Origin: Pseudomonas maioricensis
Lineage (GTDB): Bacteria; Pseudomonadota; Gammaproteobacteria; Pseudomonadales; Pseudomonadaceae
DNA: 59,692 bases
Reading direction: 5' to 3'
Assembly (NCBI RefSeq): GCF_022790535.1
Contig: NZ_LOHG01000005.1
Coordinates: 208,255 to 267,946 of the forward strand
Shown here: piece by piece, positions 21,956 to 30,980 of the stretch
Numbering within the stretch: the first letter of the stretch is position 1
Layout: the number at the start of each line of letters is the position of its first letter
Translations under genes and position numbers: made by a program
Notes under the pieces: generated by a model
Told to the model about the DNA's origin: nothing
What the model saw: the letters and a program-made list of their open reading frames with translations, nothing else
Database searches by the model: none

Positions 21956-22747
21956 ATGCCGGCGATACGCTGGACCAGCCTGACCTTACTCACCCTCGGT
22001 TACTGCATTGCCCTGAGCTTTGGCTACCTCAGCCTGCCAGCAGCGGTGACGTTTGGCCTGCTGGTGATGGCGGGCGTGTGCGTGACGCAATTCAACCAGA
22101 AAGCGGTGATCTGCCTCGGTCACGGGTTGTTCATCATCCTCGCGCTCGCGCTGGCTACGCACTGGTTACCCGGATTCTTCAGTGAACGGGTCATCGGTGC
22201 ACAGCGCTTCTCCCCCGAAGCCGCGCCATTTTCGATGTACCTCAATCTGGATAAACCGCTGATCGGCTTCTGGATCGTGTTGGTCTGCCCGTGGCTGTTA
22301 CCGGCGATCCCTGCAAGGCGAGCATTAAAAACTGCAGTGCTGACACTGCTCGGCACCTGTGTTGTGTGCATGACACTGGCTGTTTCACGGGGCGTTACCG
22401 GTTGGTCGGCCAAATGGCCAGCGCAAGGCTGGCTATGGCTGCTGAACAACCTGTTGCTGGTCACGCTGACTGAAGAGCTATTCTTTCGCGCCTATCTCCA
22501 AGGCGGCCTGCAGCGCATTTTGCATCGCCTGCCCCATGCACCGACGCTGGCACTCTGCGTAGCGTCTCTGTTGTTCGGGCTGGCTCATCTCGGTGGCGGA
22601 TGGCAATGGGCGCTCCTCGCGGGAATCGCCGGTATAGGCTACGGTCTTGCCTACCGTTTCGGCGGTTTACAGGCAGCAGTGGTCACCCATTTCGGCCTCA
22701 ATCTGGTGCACTTCAGCCTTTTCACGTACCCGATGTTCGACCGCTAA
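21956..22747 (+). CDS. CPBP-family intramembrane metalloprotease
   Basis: The product is 263 residues from the ATG at 21956, which follows CCAGGAG. About eight hydrophobic segments are visible. The Abi/CPBP motifs occur in order: TEELFFR (E-E-x-x-x-R), LFGLAHLGGG with the first His, and HFGLNLVHF with the last. Bacterial members process membrane proteins or take part in immunity to bacteriocins; the target here is unknown. It stands alone between the quinate cluster and aer. Confidence 0.85.
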   Translation: MPAIRWTSLTLLTLGYCIALSFGYLSLPAAVTFGLLVMAGVCVTQFNQKAVICLGHGLFIILALALATHWLPGFFSERVIGAQRFSPEAAPFSMYLNLDKPLIGFWIVLVCPWLLPAIPARRALKTAVLTLLGTCVVCMTLAVSRGVTGWSAKWPAQGWLWLLNNLLLVTLTEELFFRAYLQGGLQRILHRLPHAPTLALCVASLLFGLAHLGGGWQWALLAGIAGIGYGLAYRFGGLQAAVVTHFGLNLVHFSLFTYPMFDR

Positions 22748-22851
22748 GCCAATGACTGGCGTCAATGACTTGCCGGTCATTTCGCAAATTTGCTCAATAA
22801 ATGAGTATTTTTGTCGATAACGTCACAAAGCCCCAGCGGATCGGACAGCTC

Positions 22852-24417
22852 ATGCGTAATAACCAGCCCATCACTCAACGCGAACGGACATTTCCTGCAC
22901 AACAGCGTTTGATTTCCACCACCGACGCCCGTGGCGTGATCACTTACTGCAACGACGCCTTCGTCGAAATCAGTGGTTACTCCCGGGAAGAATTGCTCAA
23001 CGCCCCACACAATACCGTTCGCCACCCCGACGTGCCGCCAGCGGTTTTCGAGCATATGTGGACGACGCTCAAGCAAGGCCTGCCGTGGATGGGCATCGTT
23101 AAAAACCGCAGCAAAAACGGCGATCACTACTGGGTAAACGCCTATGTGACGCCGATGTTCGAAAACCAGAAAGTAGTGGGTTTCGAATCCGTACGGGTCA
23201 AACCGACCGCTGAGCAAATCAAGCGCGCCGAGGCGCTGTACAACCGCCTGAACAATGGCAAATCAGCTATCCCGAGCCGCGACAAGTGGCTGCCTGTGTT
23301 GCAGGATTGGCTGCCGTTCATTCTGGTCAGCCAACTGAGCTTTCTTATCGGCGTATGGCTGAACACCAGCTGGGGCTTTGCTTTGGCTGCAGGTTTGTCG
23401 GTGCCGCTGGGGCTGTTGGGCCTGTCGTGGCAGCAACGTGGCATCAAACGCTTGCTGCGTCTGGCGGAACAGACCACTTCCGACCCGTTGATCGCGCAGA
23501 TGTACACCGACAGCCGCGGCCCACAAGCGCGCCTGGAAATGTCGATCCTCAGCCAGGAAGCCCGTTTGAAAACCTGCCTGACCCGCTTGCAGGACACGGC
23601 AGAGCAACTGACCGGTCAGGCTCGCCAGTCCAATAGCCTGGCCAACGCCAGCTCCAGCGGCCTGGAGCGTCAGCGTGTCGAGACCGAGCAAGTCGCCACG
23701 GCTATCAACCAGATGGCCGCCACCACGCTGCAAGTTGCCAGCCACGTGCAGCGCACCGCTGACGCGACTCAGCAAGCCAACCAGTTGACCCGTCGCGGTC
23801 GTGATATTGCCGGGGAGACCCGCGAAGCCATTCAACGGCTGTCGAAAGCCGTTGGCGAAACCGGCCTGACGGTGACTCAACTGGCCCACGACAGCGATGA
23901 AATCGGCGGCGTGGTGGACGTGATCAAAGGCATTGCCGACCAGACCAACCTGCTCGCTCTCAACGCCGCCATCGAAGCCGCGCGTGCCGGGGAAATGGGC
24001 CGGGGCTTTGCGGTAGTCGCGGATGAGGTTCGTCAGTTGGCACAACGCACCACAGAATCCACCGGACAGATCCACAGCCTGATCGCCAAACTGCAGAGCA
24101 CTGCCAACGCCGCCGTGCAGACCATGAACAGCGGCCACCGTCAGGCGGAAGAAGGCGTCGCCAAAGTGCTGGAGGCCGACCAGGCATTGATCGGCATCAG
24201 CGAAGCGGTCGCCAACATCACCGACATGGCGACTCAGATAGCCGCCGCTACCGATGAACAAAGTTCGGTCGCCGAAGAGATCAGCCGCAACATCGCCACC
24301 ATCGCCGATCTCGCCGACCAGACCTCCGACGAAGCACAACGCTCGGCGGTGCTGAGTGGCGAACTGACCGATACGGCCAACTCGCAGTACTCGCTGGTGG
24401 AGCGCTTTAACCGCTGA
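22852..24417 (+). CDS. aer: Aerotaxis receptor, PAS-containing methyl-accepting chemotaxis protein
   Basis: The product is 521 residues from the ATG at 22852 ([14 protein letters not shown], the usual Pseudomonas Aer N-terminus); an ATG 17 codons upstream is possible. A PAS domain (about 10-120, with [20 protein letters not shown]) should hold FAD and sense redox state. A hydrophobic hairpin around residues 145-190 anchors it, followed by HAMP-like and signalling regions. The conserved tip reads [19 protein letters not shown] and [13 protein letters not shown]. In P. aeruginosa, as I recall, aer neighbours acnA; here the quinate cluster and a protease gene lie between them. Confidence 0.94.
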   Translation: MRNNQPITQRERTFPAQQRLISTTDARGVITYCNDAFVEISGYSREELLNAPHNTVRHPDVPPAVFEHMWTTLKQGLPWMGIVKNRSKNGDHYWVNAYVTPMFENQKVVGFESVRVKPTAEQIKRAEALYNRLNNGKSAIPSRDKWLPVLQDWLPFILVSQLSFLIGVWLNTSWGFALAAGLSVPLGLLGLSWQQRGIKRLLRLAEQTTSDPLIAQMYTDSRGPQARLEMSILSQEARLKTCLTRLQDTAEQLTGQARQSNSLANASSSGLERQRVETEQVATAINQMAATTLQVASHVQRTADATQQANQLTRRGRDIAGETREAIQRLSKAVGETGLTVTQLAHDSDEIGGVVDVIKGIADQTNLLALNAAIEAARAGEMGRGFAVVADEVRQLAQRTTESTGQIHSLIAKLQSTANAAVQTMNSGHRQAEEGVAKVLEADQALIGISEAVANITDMATQIAAATDEQSSVAEEISRNIATIADLADQTSDEAQRSAVLSGELTDTANSQYSLVERFNR

Positions 24418-24433
24418 TTATCCAGCGTTATCG

Positions 24434-24468
24434 AAAAACCCCGACAGACATTTTCTGCCGGGGTTTTT
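24434..24468 (+). terminator. Rho-independent terminator of aer
   Basis: AAAAACCCCG-A-CAGA pairs with TCTG-C-CGGGGTTTTT across a short loop, ending in a T run, 16 bp after the aer stop. Confidence 0.92.
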
Positions 24469-24884
24469 TATTGAGTGTTTTTCAAGGAAAGCATGGTGGC
24501 AACGGTTCTTTTACCAATGCAATGGTTCGAGCAGTGGAATGTGATCCGTAGGACTGGCTTTAGCCGGGGGGCGATACTTCTGACGATAAGATTCACTGTA
24601 TGCAGTGAACTCATTTCTTCCTGAGGTGTGCTTGCGCAGCTCGGGACTACAAACATTAAGAAATAGCTTGTAGGCAACTTCTGAAAGTAAATAGATAGGG
24701 GGTTTTGGGTTGGTTTTTGGAGTGGAGAGCGTTGACAGGTGGAACGGGTTCCGATTAGTTGAATTTTAGAGTTCATCTCACATAGATAGCTGCCACCCAG
24801 CGGGTATTTATAGGGGTGAAGTCTGAAAACTTAATCAATTTATGGATCCGCCGGATTATAGGCGCACCCTGGAGAACCAAAAAA
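24469..24884. other. Gene-free start of the accessory region
   Basis: About 416 bp, AT-richer than the flanking backbone. A decayed repeat resembling the Pseudomonas GTAGGACTGGCTTTAGCCGG type lies at about 24547-24572. Open frames on either strand have no protein-like features. The promoter of the next gene should lie near its right end. Confidence 0.5.
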
Positions 24885-25550
24885 ATGAGCACTCATATTA
24901 AAAAAAGTGGACTTCCCACACCGTTCGTACCCGCTGCCGACCCGATTGACGGACTATTGCGGATCAGTGATTTAAACAAGCCTATTAACGTGGAGATCAC
25001 TATCTGGGAAGGAATGCGTCCTGGCTACTTCATGCAGCTTATGCTGAATGAAGAGCTAATCGGTAGAACATGGACTATGGCTGAGGCCGACACCCCAGGA
25101 GATGTCGTAACAATGTCTCTCGATCCCGAACACTTGCTGAACGAAGGTATTTACAGCTTGGGGATGAGAGCTACTAACGACAAGAGTCTCGTGAGTAACG
25201 ACTCTGCGACCACACCACTGATCGTAGATCGAACCTCCCCAGGCGCGGCCCTGCTGGCACCCGCCATGCTTGCGAACGTAAGCTTCGGAGAGTTTCTGAA
25301 CGCGAAGATCCCAAGCTACGCAGGCATGGAGACCGGCGACCTGATACAGACGGTCTGCAATGGCACCCTGGGCCCCATTCATCGTGTACTGCCTGAAAAC
25401 CTAACCTCCACGCCCGTTGAAATTTCATTCACACAGGAATTTCTTGAAGGCCTGTTCAGCGACAGGGTAAATATTACTTACCACGTAACTGACCGGGCGG
25501 GTAACCGGTCTATTCTGGCGCAGTCAGTTGAACTGACGCTGCAACGCTAG
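24885..25550 (+). CDS. Short modular beta-sandwich-type repeat protein, unknown function
   Basis: The product is 221 residues from the ATG at 24885, which follows TGGAGAACC. It has no signal peptide or membrane segment. It aligns end to end with the first 245 or so residues of the 611-residue protein at 29077: both have V-P-x-A-D-P-x-D-G-L near the N-terminus, V-D-R-T-x-P-G-A between the two domains, the GDLIQT/GDVIKT strand, and VTDRAGN near the end. It therefore consists of one N-domain and one repeat module. It could be a stand-alone module or a shortened paralogue. No function is assigned. Confidence 0.75.
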   Translation: MSTHIKKSGLPTPFVPAADPIDGLLRISDLNKPINVEITIWEGMRPGYFMQLMLNEELIGRTWTMAEADTPGDVVTMSLDPEHLLNEGIYSLGMRATNDKSLVSNDSATTPLIVDRTSPGAALLAPAMLANVSFGEFLNAKIPSYAGMETGDLIQTVCNGTLGPIHRVLPENLTSTPVEISFTQEFLEGLFSDRVNITYHVTDRAGNRSILAQSVELTLQR

Positions 25551-25581
25551 CAGCAAGCACCATTCATTTGAGTGACAAGTA

Positions 25582-25619
25582 AAAAAACCTGCATGCATTT
25601 GCGTGCAGGATTTTTATTG
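25582..25619 (+). terminator. Rho-independent terminator
   Basis: CCTGCATGC and GCGTGCAGG pair around ATTT, followed by ATTTTTATT. An A run precedes the stem, so it could also work on the other strand. It ends the 221-residue gene's transcript. Confidence 0.88.
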
Positions 25620-25825
25620 TTAATCCGCATGAAATTTCCGCAAGTACTGCCGCGCCTCACAAAACAAAAAACATTACCACTACTACGAACGGTATTAGCT
25701 ATTAATCAGAATCGTCCGACTTGACCTTGCAAACACAACACACTCTAATACGCCCATGAATGCCATGGAGGCGCCGCCACAGCCGGATAACAACTCAACC
25801 CCATCTATGATTCAGGACGAAAAAG

Positions 25826-26398
25826 ATGAATGACGTACCCACTATTAATGCACCGTTTAATATAAACACCCGTATGGACCCGGCCGACCTCCACCCCTCG
25901 TCATCCGAACCGGGGCACCTCTTAAAACTAAAAATCGTGCCCATCAATCCACTTCCACAAGTTACGGACGACACTGTGTCAATACAGCATCCCGAACTGA
26001 ACATCTCCAGACACTTGAAAGCCCCCAAGCTGTCGCACGTCAAGCCTAATACCGTGACCTACGAACAGGCTCATGCTGGAGTCAATGTCAATATTCCTGG
26101 CTCAGAGAAAATGCGTCTGGGCGATACCTTGGTGTTTTATTGGGGGCAGAACAAATCCTCGACCCAGATTCATTTACGTACCATCGATAAAGACAGCACA
26201 GTACGCGTCCTGTGCATCAGCTACGATTTCATCGCTCATCTGCACTACGGTCTGGTGGATGTCTACTATGAGGTCCATCGCGATCAGCAGTTGATTGGCA
26301 CCTCTCCCGCCGTACGCGTCACGGTCAACCGCGATCCCGCGCCGCCCAAGCAGAGACGTACGGGTCGCGGCCCAGGCAGTCCGATAGATGCTGCCTGA
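25826..26398 (+). CDS. Small modular repeat protein with one W-G module, unknown function
   Basis: The product is 190 residues; the ATG at 25826 lies in GACGAAAAAGATG with only a weak ribosome-binding site. The first 70 residues are Pro- and Asp-rich with no recognised fold. The rest is one copy of the repeat found in the 611- and 982-residue proteins: GVNVNIPGSEKMRLGDTL, then FYWGQ, and a closing strand VDVYYEVHRDQQLIGTSPAV. It ends in a basic Arg/Lys/Pro tail. No signal peptide is seen. It is convergent with the autotransporter gene. Confidence 0.7.
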   Translation: MNDVPTINAPFNINTRMDPADLHPSSSEPGHLLKLKIVPINPLPQVTDDTVSIQHPELNISRHLKAPKLSHVKPNTVTYEQAHAGVNVNIPGSEKMRLGDTLVFYWGQNKSSTQIHLRTIDKDSTVRVLCISYDFIAHLHYGLVDVYYEVHRDQQLIGTSPAVRVTVNRDPAPPKQRRTGRGPGSPIDAA

Positions 26399-26404
26399 CG
26401 GGCT

Positions 26405-26445
26405 ATAAAAACAACCCCCCCGACGACGGTTCGCCGGGGGTCATA
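26405..26445 (-). terminator. Terminator of the autotransporter gene
   Basis: On the minus strand CCCCCGGCGA and TCGTCGGGGGG form a stem, followed by TTGTTTTTA. It lies about 65 bp beyond the autotransporter stop and may also end the convergent 190-residue gene's transcript. Confidence 0.82.
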
Positions 26446-26508
26446 CAGACGTGTAATGGGCTTGGAGGACTTAGGTTCTATCAAGCCATCTCAATCCGCC
26501 TTTTTAGA

Positions 26509-28704
26509 TTAGAACGCTAACTTCAACCCCACATTCGCGCCCCATGGCTGCTCGACATGCCGACCTTTCATATAATCAAAGTCAGCATGCAACTGCAGAC
26601 GTTCAGACAAGGACACAGAAACCCCGGCGCCCACTTCCGCCCGTGATCCAGACAAATCATTATCAAAACGCGTCGAGTTGACCTTGACCTCGTTGTCGCG
26701 GGCAAACTCCTGAGCGGCTGCCAGTCGCACGTAAGGTCGCACCACTGCGCCATCCTTGAGGATGATGCTACGGCCAGCCGACGCTCCGACCTTGGCCAAC
26801 ACCGATTGAGTCTGATCATTGCGCGCCTGCATACCGTTATCCAGCGCGTAGCTGTCACCCTTGATCCACACGCTGGAAAACTGTGCATACGGCTCAAGGA
26901 AATAGCCGTCGGCAAAGCGGATGTTTCTGCCAAATTCCAGCGAACCACCGAGACCGGTGCTCTGGTAATTACCCTTCGCCCTGTCCCCGTCACTCATGGC
27001 CACTTTGGACTCGTTACGGAAGCGATTGAGCTTGAGCACCGCGTCCAGATAGTAACCATCGTCCAGCAACCAGGTGCCGTAACCACCGACGTAGTAGCTG
27101 CCGATCTTGCCGCTGGTGCCCTGCCCGATCGCCAGATCGTTTTTGCTGTAACCGGCCATCAAGCCCAATGACAACTGCCCGACGCTTACCGGCAGCGGAG
27201 CATCCGCACCCAGGGTCATGCCGCTCTGGTTGTTTCGATAGTCAACACCATCACCGGTGCTGGCATTGAAACGGCTGCCATAAGCGCGCATCCAGCCGCC
27301 GCCCTGTTCATGGCCGCGCACCTCACCGATACGGCTCCGCAATGTGCTCAATTCACTGTTCCAGATGTTCGGGGCTGCATTGAACAGCGCCAGTACACTT
27401 TGGGTCGACGGACTGATCCCCCTGCCCGAACCGACAATGAACCAGTCATCGCCCTGCTGCTCCAGCTCGTAGGAATAAACACCCAGATCCGCACGCCCGC
27501 CCACCAGACTGAACTGCGCATCGCCACCGTCGGTGTCCACCAGCAGCAAGCGCTGCATGTCAGGGTCGACCACCTCAACACCTGTGTTTTTCACCCGCAG
27601 GCCATGATTACCGGTAGCCAGCCCCTCGACTCGCAGCAAATCACCCTGACGTTCATCCAGATTGACCCGCATATCAAAAGTCCCACGACCGGAAAGCTCG
27701 CCCAGCGTCAGCGTCTTGTACGCTCCCTCGCCGAAACTCACCCGCCCGCCCTCCATTGCCAGCGCGTTCACCTGATTGCTATCCGCCAATGTCCAGCTCG
27801 CCCCGGAGCTAATCGCCAACTTATCACTGTTGATGATATTGCCGGTCAGTTGGGCATTGCGTTGCAGGGTAACGTTCAGGGTGCTGCTGGTGTCAGCAAC
27901 GAGGTTGCCGTTTAGGGTGCTGTTCTCAACCTTTAAATTGGCTGTGCTGTAGTCTATAACTTCCAGCAAATTTCCATTACCAGCGACAATGGTAGAGTCG
28001 TCATAGATGTCGATATTAGCAACAACACCTAGGCCGTAGAGGCCTGCAACCTTGATCGCAGATTCATCATACGACTGCACATGCGAATCACTAATCGACA
28101 AATAACTTGTGACATAATCCACTTCACCCGCCGTTGGCAAGGAAACATGAATACCGTTCGCAAGCCCCTCTATTCGGCTTCCTTCTGACACTTCAACCTT
28201 GGATCCAAAAACCCCAAGCCCCCAACCCGTATGGAGGTCTAAAGCTTCGCTCGCCTTAATTGTTGTATTTACAATTGCTAGCTCCCCACCTTTATTAACG
28301 CTGAGAGCCAATCCAACACCCACGACTTTACTATTGGCAATCACACCCTTTGAGCCCTCGCCCACGTACATCGCAATGCTGCCAACAATATGATTGATTG
28401 AGCTTTCACTAACTTCAAAAGTACTACCATGCTCAAGCCTGAGCTCGCCGTGCACATGAGTATCATTCTTCAGAGATACCCTCGAGTTTCGGGAGACCAG
28501 ACTTTTTAGTGTGGCATTATCAGCTTCCAAAAGAGAGCCATTTTTAATGAGATAACTGTCAGGCAGAACTGTCGAATTAATAAAACTGTAGCCATTGTCA
28601 ATCACTTGCTGCAGCGTCTCTACATTAGCCACCGCAGAACATGAAAATGAATACACCCCCAAACTCACACACCATAAGACGTTCGACTTCCCGATAAAAC
28701 TCAC
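26509..28704 (-). CDS. Autotransporter (type Va) with pertactin-like beta-helix passenger
   Basis: The product is 731 residues from a GTG at 28704, which has AGAGGAA 8 bp upstream; an upstream ATG adds 13 residues with no ribosome-binding site. Residues 1-26 form a Sec signal ending SCSAVA. The passenger (about 27-420) is a repetitive beta-helix with N-x-S/T and V-x-N-x-x-x ladders (STLNGNLVADTSSTL), closing with a pertactin-type linker region. The C-terminal 280 or so residues are the 12-strand barrel, starting near GGGWMRAYGSRFNAS and ending in Phe (NVGLKLAF). It should translocate its own passenger to the cell surface. The first part of the passenger is distinctly AT-richer than the rest of the gene. 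Confidence 0.9.
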   Translation of the reverse strand: MSFIGKSNVLWCVSLGVYSFSCSAVANVETLQQVIDNGYSFINSTVLPDSYLIKNGSLLEADNATLKSLVSRNSRVSLKNDTHVHGELRLEHGSTFEVSESSINHIVGSIAMYVGEGSKGVIANSKVVGVGLALSVNKGGELAIVNTTIKASEALDLHTGWGLGVFGSKVEVSEGSRIEGLANGIHVSLPTAGEVDYVTSYLSISDSHVQSYDESAIKVAGLYGLGVVANIDIYDDSTIVAGNGNLLEVIDYSTANLKVENSTLNGNLVADTSSTLNVTLQRNAQLTGNIINSDKLAISSGASWTLADSNQVNALAMEGGRVSFGEGAYKTLTLGELSGRGTFDMRVNLDERQGDLLRVEGLATGNHGLRVKNTGVEVVDPDMQRLLLVDTDGGDAQFSLVGGRADLGVYSYELEQQGDDWFIVGSGRGISPSTQSVLALFNAAPNIWNSELSTLRSRIGEVRGHEQGGGWMRAYGSRFNASTGDGVDYRNNQSGMTLGADAPLPVSVGQLSLGLMAGYSKNDLAIGQGTSGKIGSYYVGGYGTWLLDDGYYLDAVLKLNRFRNESKVAMSDGDRAKGNYQSTGLGGSLEFGRNIRFADGYFLEPYAQFSSVWIKGDSYALDNGMQARNDQTQSVLAKVGASAGRSIILKDGAVVRPYVRLAAAQEFARDNEVKVNSTRFDNDLSGSRAEVGAGVSVSLSERLQLHADFDYMKGRHVEQPWGANVGLKLAF

Positions 28705-29076
28705 GGTAATTTCCTCTCGATAAAGACTGGCAATTATCGACAAAGAATCTTCTTACACCAGCAACGGAAATAAGGAAAATTGTAGGACGTTTCCTATCGA
28801 GATATAAAATAAATCCTACGGACGGAGAGCATCTATCCTCATGTACTCAATCGCACATCAAACCTCAAATCCGCACCACAGCTAAGAGCCGCACAGGTAA
28901 AAAATAATTACCTACAAAACCATTGACCCCGAACGAAATTTGCTATTAGTTGAAATTCAGATAGATCGAGAGGTCTATCTACAGGACACAAAAACGCTCT
29001 CCGAGGCATACCTATGATCTCTAATGGATCATGCGTCGTGACGCTTATCGACTTTTAACTATAGATGGAAATAATC
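28705..29076. promoter_or_regulatory. AT-rich divergent intergenic region with an inverted repeat
   Basis: This 372-bp region separates the autotransporter (minus) from the 611-residue repeat gene (plus) and must hold both promoters. The only clear structure is AGATAGATC (28959-28967) facing GGTCTATCT (28972-28980), about 100 bp before the plus-strand start: a possible operator or leader hairpin. No gene is seen. Confidence 0.5.
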
Positions 29077-30912
29077 ATGCATAACAGAACACGCTACTTG
29101 ACCACTCGTCGTCCAAGACAGGATGAATTACTGACGAAGCCTTCGGTACCCGTTGCCGATCCATTGGATGGGCTAATCAAAACAGAGGATCTAATTCCTA
29201 ATGTTTCCGTTACTTTTCCTATTTGGGACGATCCCAAGATAAACGACAGTTACCAACTTCAACTCGGCGATGACATTCTTGGAGAACCTGAAAAACTCAC
29301 TTCCATCCCACCTGCCGGAACCATTTTAACGCTGGATATCCCGACAGACACCTCGCTGAGAGATGATGGCCTCTATGACCTAATCTACCTTGTAAAGGCA
29401 AATCCTGGCGGCGGTACTCGTCCGTCTGCGGTTAGGCAGCTCATTGTGGACCGAACACCACCGGGCGCCCACCAATTGGGCTTTATGGAGTTCCCTGAAG
29501 AGGCAAAAGATGGACTGACTGCTGCAGAACTTAGTGAAATGGGTGACGTGCTGACAGGCAAAATTTTCGGCTATACCGGACTTAGCAAAGGAGACGTTAT
29601 CAAAACCTACTGGGGTTCGGTGGACGGTCCTGAAGTAACCCTGACAGGCGATGAAGAGGAGGACACCCCTATCGAGGTAAACTTCGAAAAAGCATTTTTG
29701 ACATCCTTGGGTAACTCTGCTGGCGCCACTTTTTATACTGTGACTGATCGAGCTGGCAACGTCTCCCCGGACTCCCGCAAGGTAACCATCCCTCTCTTTC
29801 TGACAGATATCACGCCTGACCTTTTGCCACCAGTCATCGAAAACTATGACGGCATCATCAATTACATTGATGCGAAGGAGAGTGTTGAAGTAAAAATTCC
29901 GTCGTCCTTGGTGATCATTGAGGGCGATGAAATAGTGCTCCACTGGGGTGGCGAGTCGCTGGGGCCTTATCCAGTGGCGCCGGAAGATCTCGAGGAACCT
30001 TTTGTTCTACTTTTTTATGTGTCCTACGAGACCATCGAAAAAGCAGGCAATGGTCTTCGCGAACTGAAATATGACGTTATCCGTGACGGCCATATCGTTG
30101 GTTTCTCACAATCTCTTGAGGTGGTTGTAAACGTAGAACTACCCGTTCCAGGGGGACTGGATAAAGCAACCGTTAGGGGCGGAAGCAGTCTACCAAACAA
30201 TGAAGACAATTTTATCGATGTCAATGACTACGAATTGGATGCGACCATCATCATTAATTGGAATGACAGGTTTCAGGCATCACAAATCATTGATATCTAT
30301 TGGGGGGGGCAAGAAGTTCTGCAGCAACCTTACCGCATTTCCAACACCGACGTAGCCGCTGGTCGCCCGCTATTGCTGACCGCTCAGAACGGCAAATTCA
30401 GACCCGTTGGCACCGGCAATGACATTCGTGTGTATTACACAGTCAAAAGCCCAGGAAATCCTAATACCTCAACAGCTCCTGAACAGGGGATTATCGTTCA
30501 ATCCAGAGATGAGTTGCCGGGCGGTCCCGACGGGCCTGACGCTCCTCAATTCACAGCACTTAACGAAAATGGCGCGATAAACGAAGAACTCGCAGCCAAC
30601 GGGGCTCCTGTTTATATCAAACCGTATGTAAACATCGAAGCAGGACAAACCATTGTTTTCACCTATGAAGCTTATGATGACCTTGTAGGCGGTGAGCAAA
30701 AATTCATATGGACGCACACCTCGCCGAAACTTACAGAGATCGACGTTGTGAACGGCTACAACATTCTGGTTCCTCGAGAGCGACTAATCAGACACTGCTA
30801 CGGTCATGCTGAAGCTTTTTTTCAGGTACAAAGCGACAAAGGCCAAGGTAATTCCAAGCGAGCTAGCGTTTATGTAGATATGCGACGCGGCAACACCTGC
30901 AACTATCGTTAA
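29077..30912 (+). CDS. Large modular repeat protein, unknown function
   Basis: The product is 611 residues from the ATG at 29077 (GGAAA upstream); an ATG four codons earlier is possible. The N-domain (about 20-125) and first module match the 221-residue protein. Three further modules follow at about 245-360, 360-485 and 485-605. Each has a G/S-D-x-I-x-x-x-W-G-type strand (GDVIKTYWGS, GDEIVLHWGG, IIDIYWGG) and a closing Y-x-V strand. It has no signal peptide, membrane segment or catalytic motif. The 982-residue gene follows after 68 bp, with a hairpin in between, so they may be co-transcribed. A role in binding or adhesion is conceivable from fold type only. Confidence 0.75.
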   Translation: MHNRTRYLTTRRPRQDELLTKPSVPVADPLDGLIKTEDLIPNVSVTFPIWDDPKINDSYQLQLGDDILGEPEKLTSIPPAGTILTLDIPTDTSLRDDGLYDLIYLVKANPGGGTRPSAVRQLIVDRTPPGAHQLGFMEFPEEAKDGLTAAELSEMGDVLTGKIFGYTGLSKGDVIKTYWGSVDGPEVTLTGDEEEDTPIEVNFEKAFLTSLGNSAGATFYTVTDRAGNVSPDSRKVTIPLFLTDITPDLLPPVIENYDGIINYIDAKESVEVKIPSSLVIIEGDEIVLHWGGESLGPYPVAPEDLEEPFVLLFYVSYETIEKAGNGLRELKYDVIRDGHIVGFSQSLEVVVNVELPVPGGLDKATVRGGSSLPNNEDNFIDVNDYELDATIIINWNDRFQASQIIDIYWGGQEVLQQPYRISNTDVAAGRPLLLTAQNGKFRPVGTGNDIRVYYTVKSPGNPNTSTAPEQGIIVQSRDELPGGPDGPDAPQFTALNENGAINEELAANGAPVYIKPYVNIEAGQTIVFTYEAYDDLVGGEQKFIWTHTSPKLTEIDVVNGYNILVPRERLIRHCYGHAEAFFQVQSDKGQGNSKRASVYVDMRRGNTCNYR

Positions 30913-30938
30913 CCCTATATTTCTGAACCAGTAACCGA

Positions 30939-30961
30939 GAGGCAGGGGAACCCCCTGCCTC
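30939..30961 (+). other. Intercistronic stem-loop
   Basis: GAGGCAGGGG (30939-30948) pairs with CCCCTGCCTC (30952-30961). There is no T run, so it is not a typical terminator; the ribosome-binding site of the next gene (AAAAGGA) starts 6 bp later. It could stabilise or separate the two transcripts. Confidence 0.75.
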
Positions 30962-30980
30962 CTCCTAAAAGGACTTTATT

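Noticed and set aside
24468..24776. Open frame of 102 codons on the minus strand after aer
   Set aside because: No ribosome-binding site, no protein-like pattern, and it overlaps a decayed REP-like repeat and the aer terminator.
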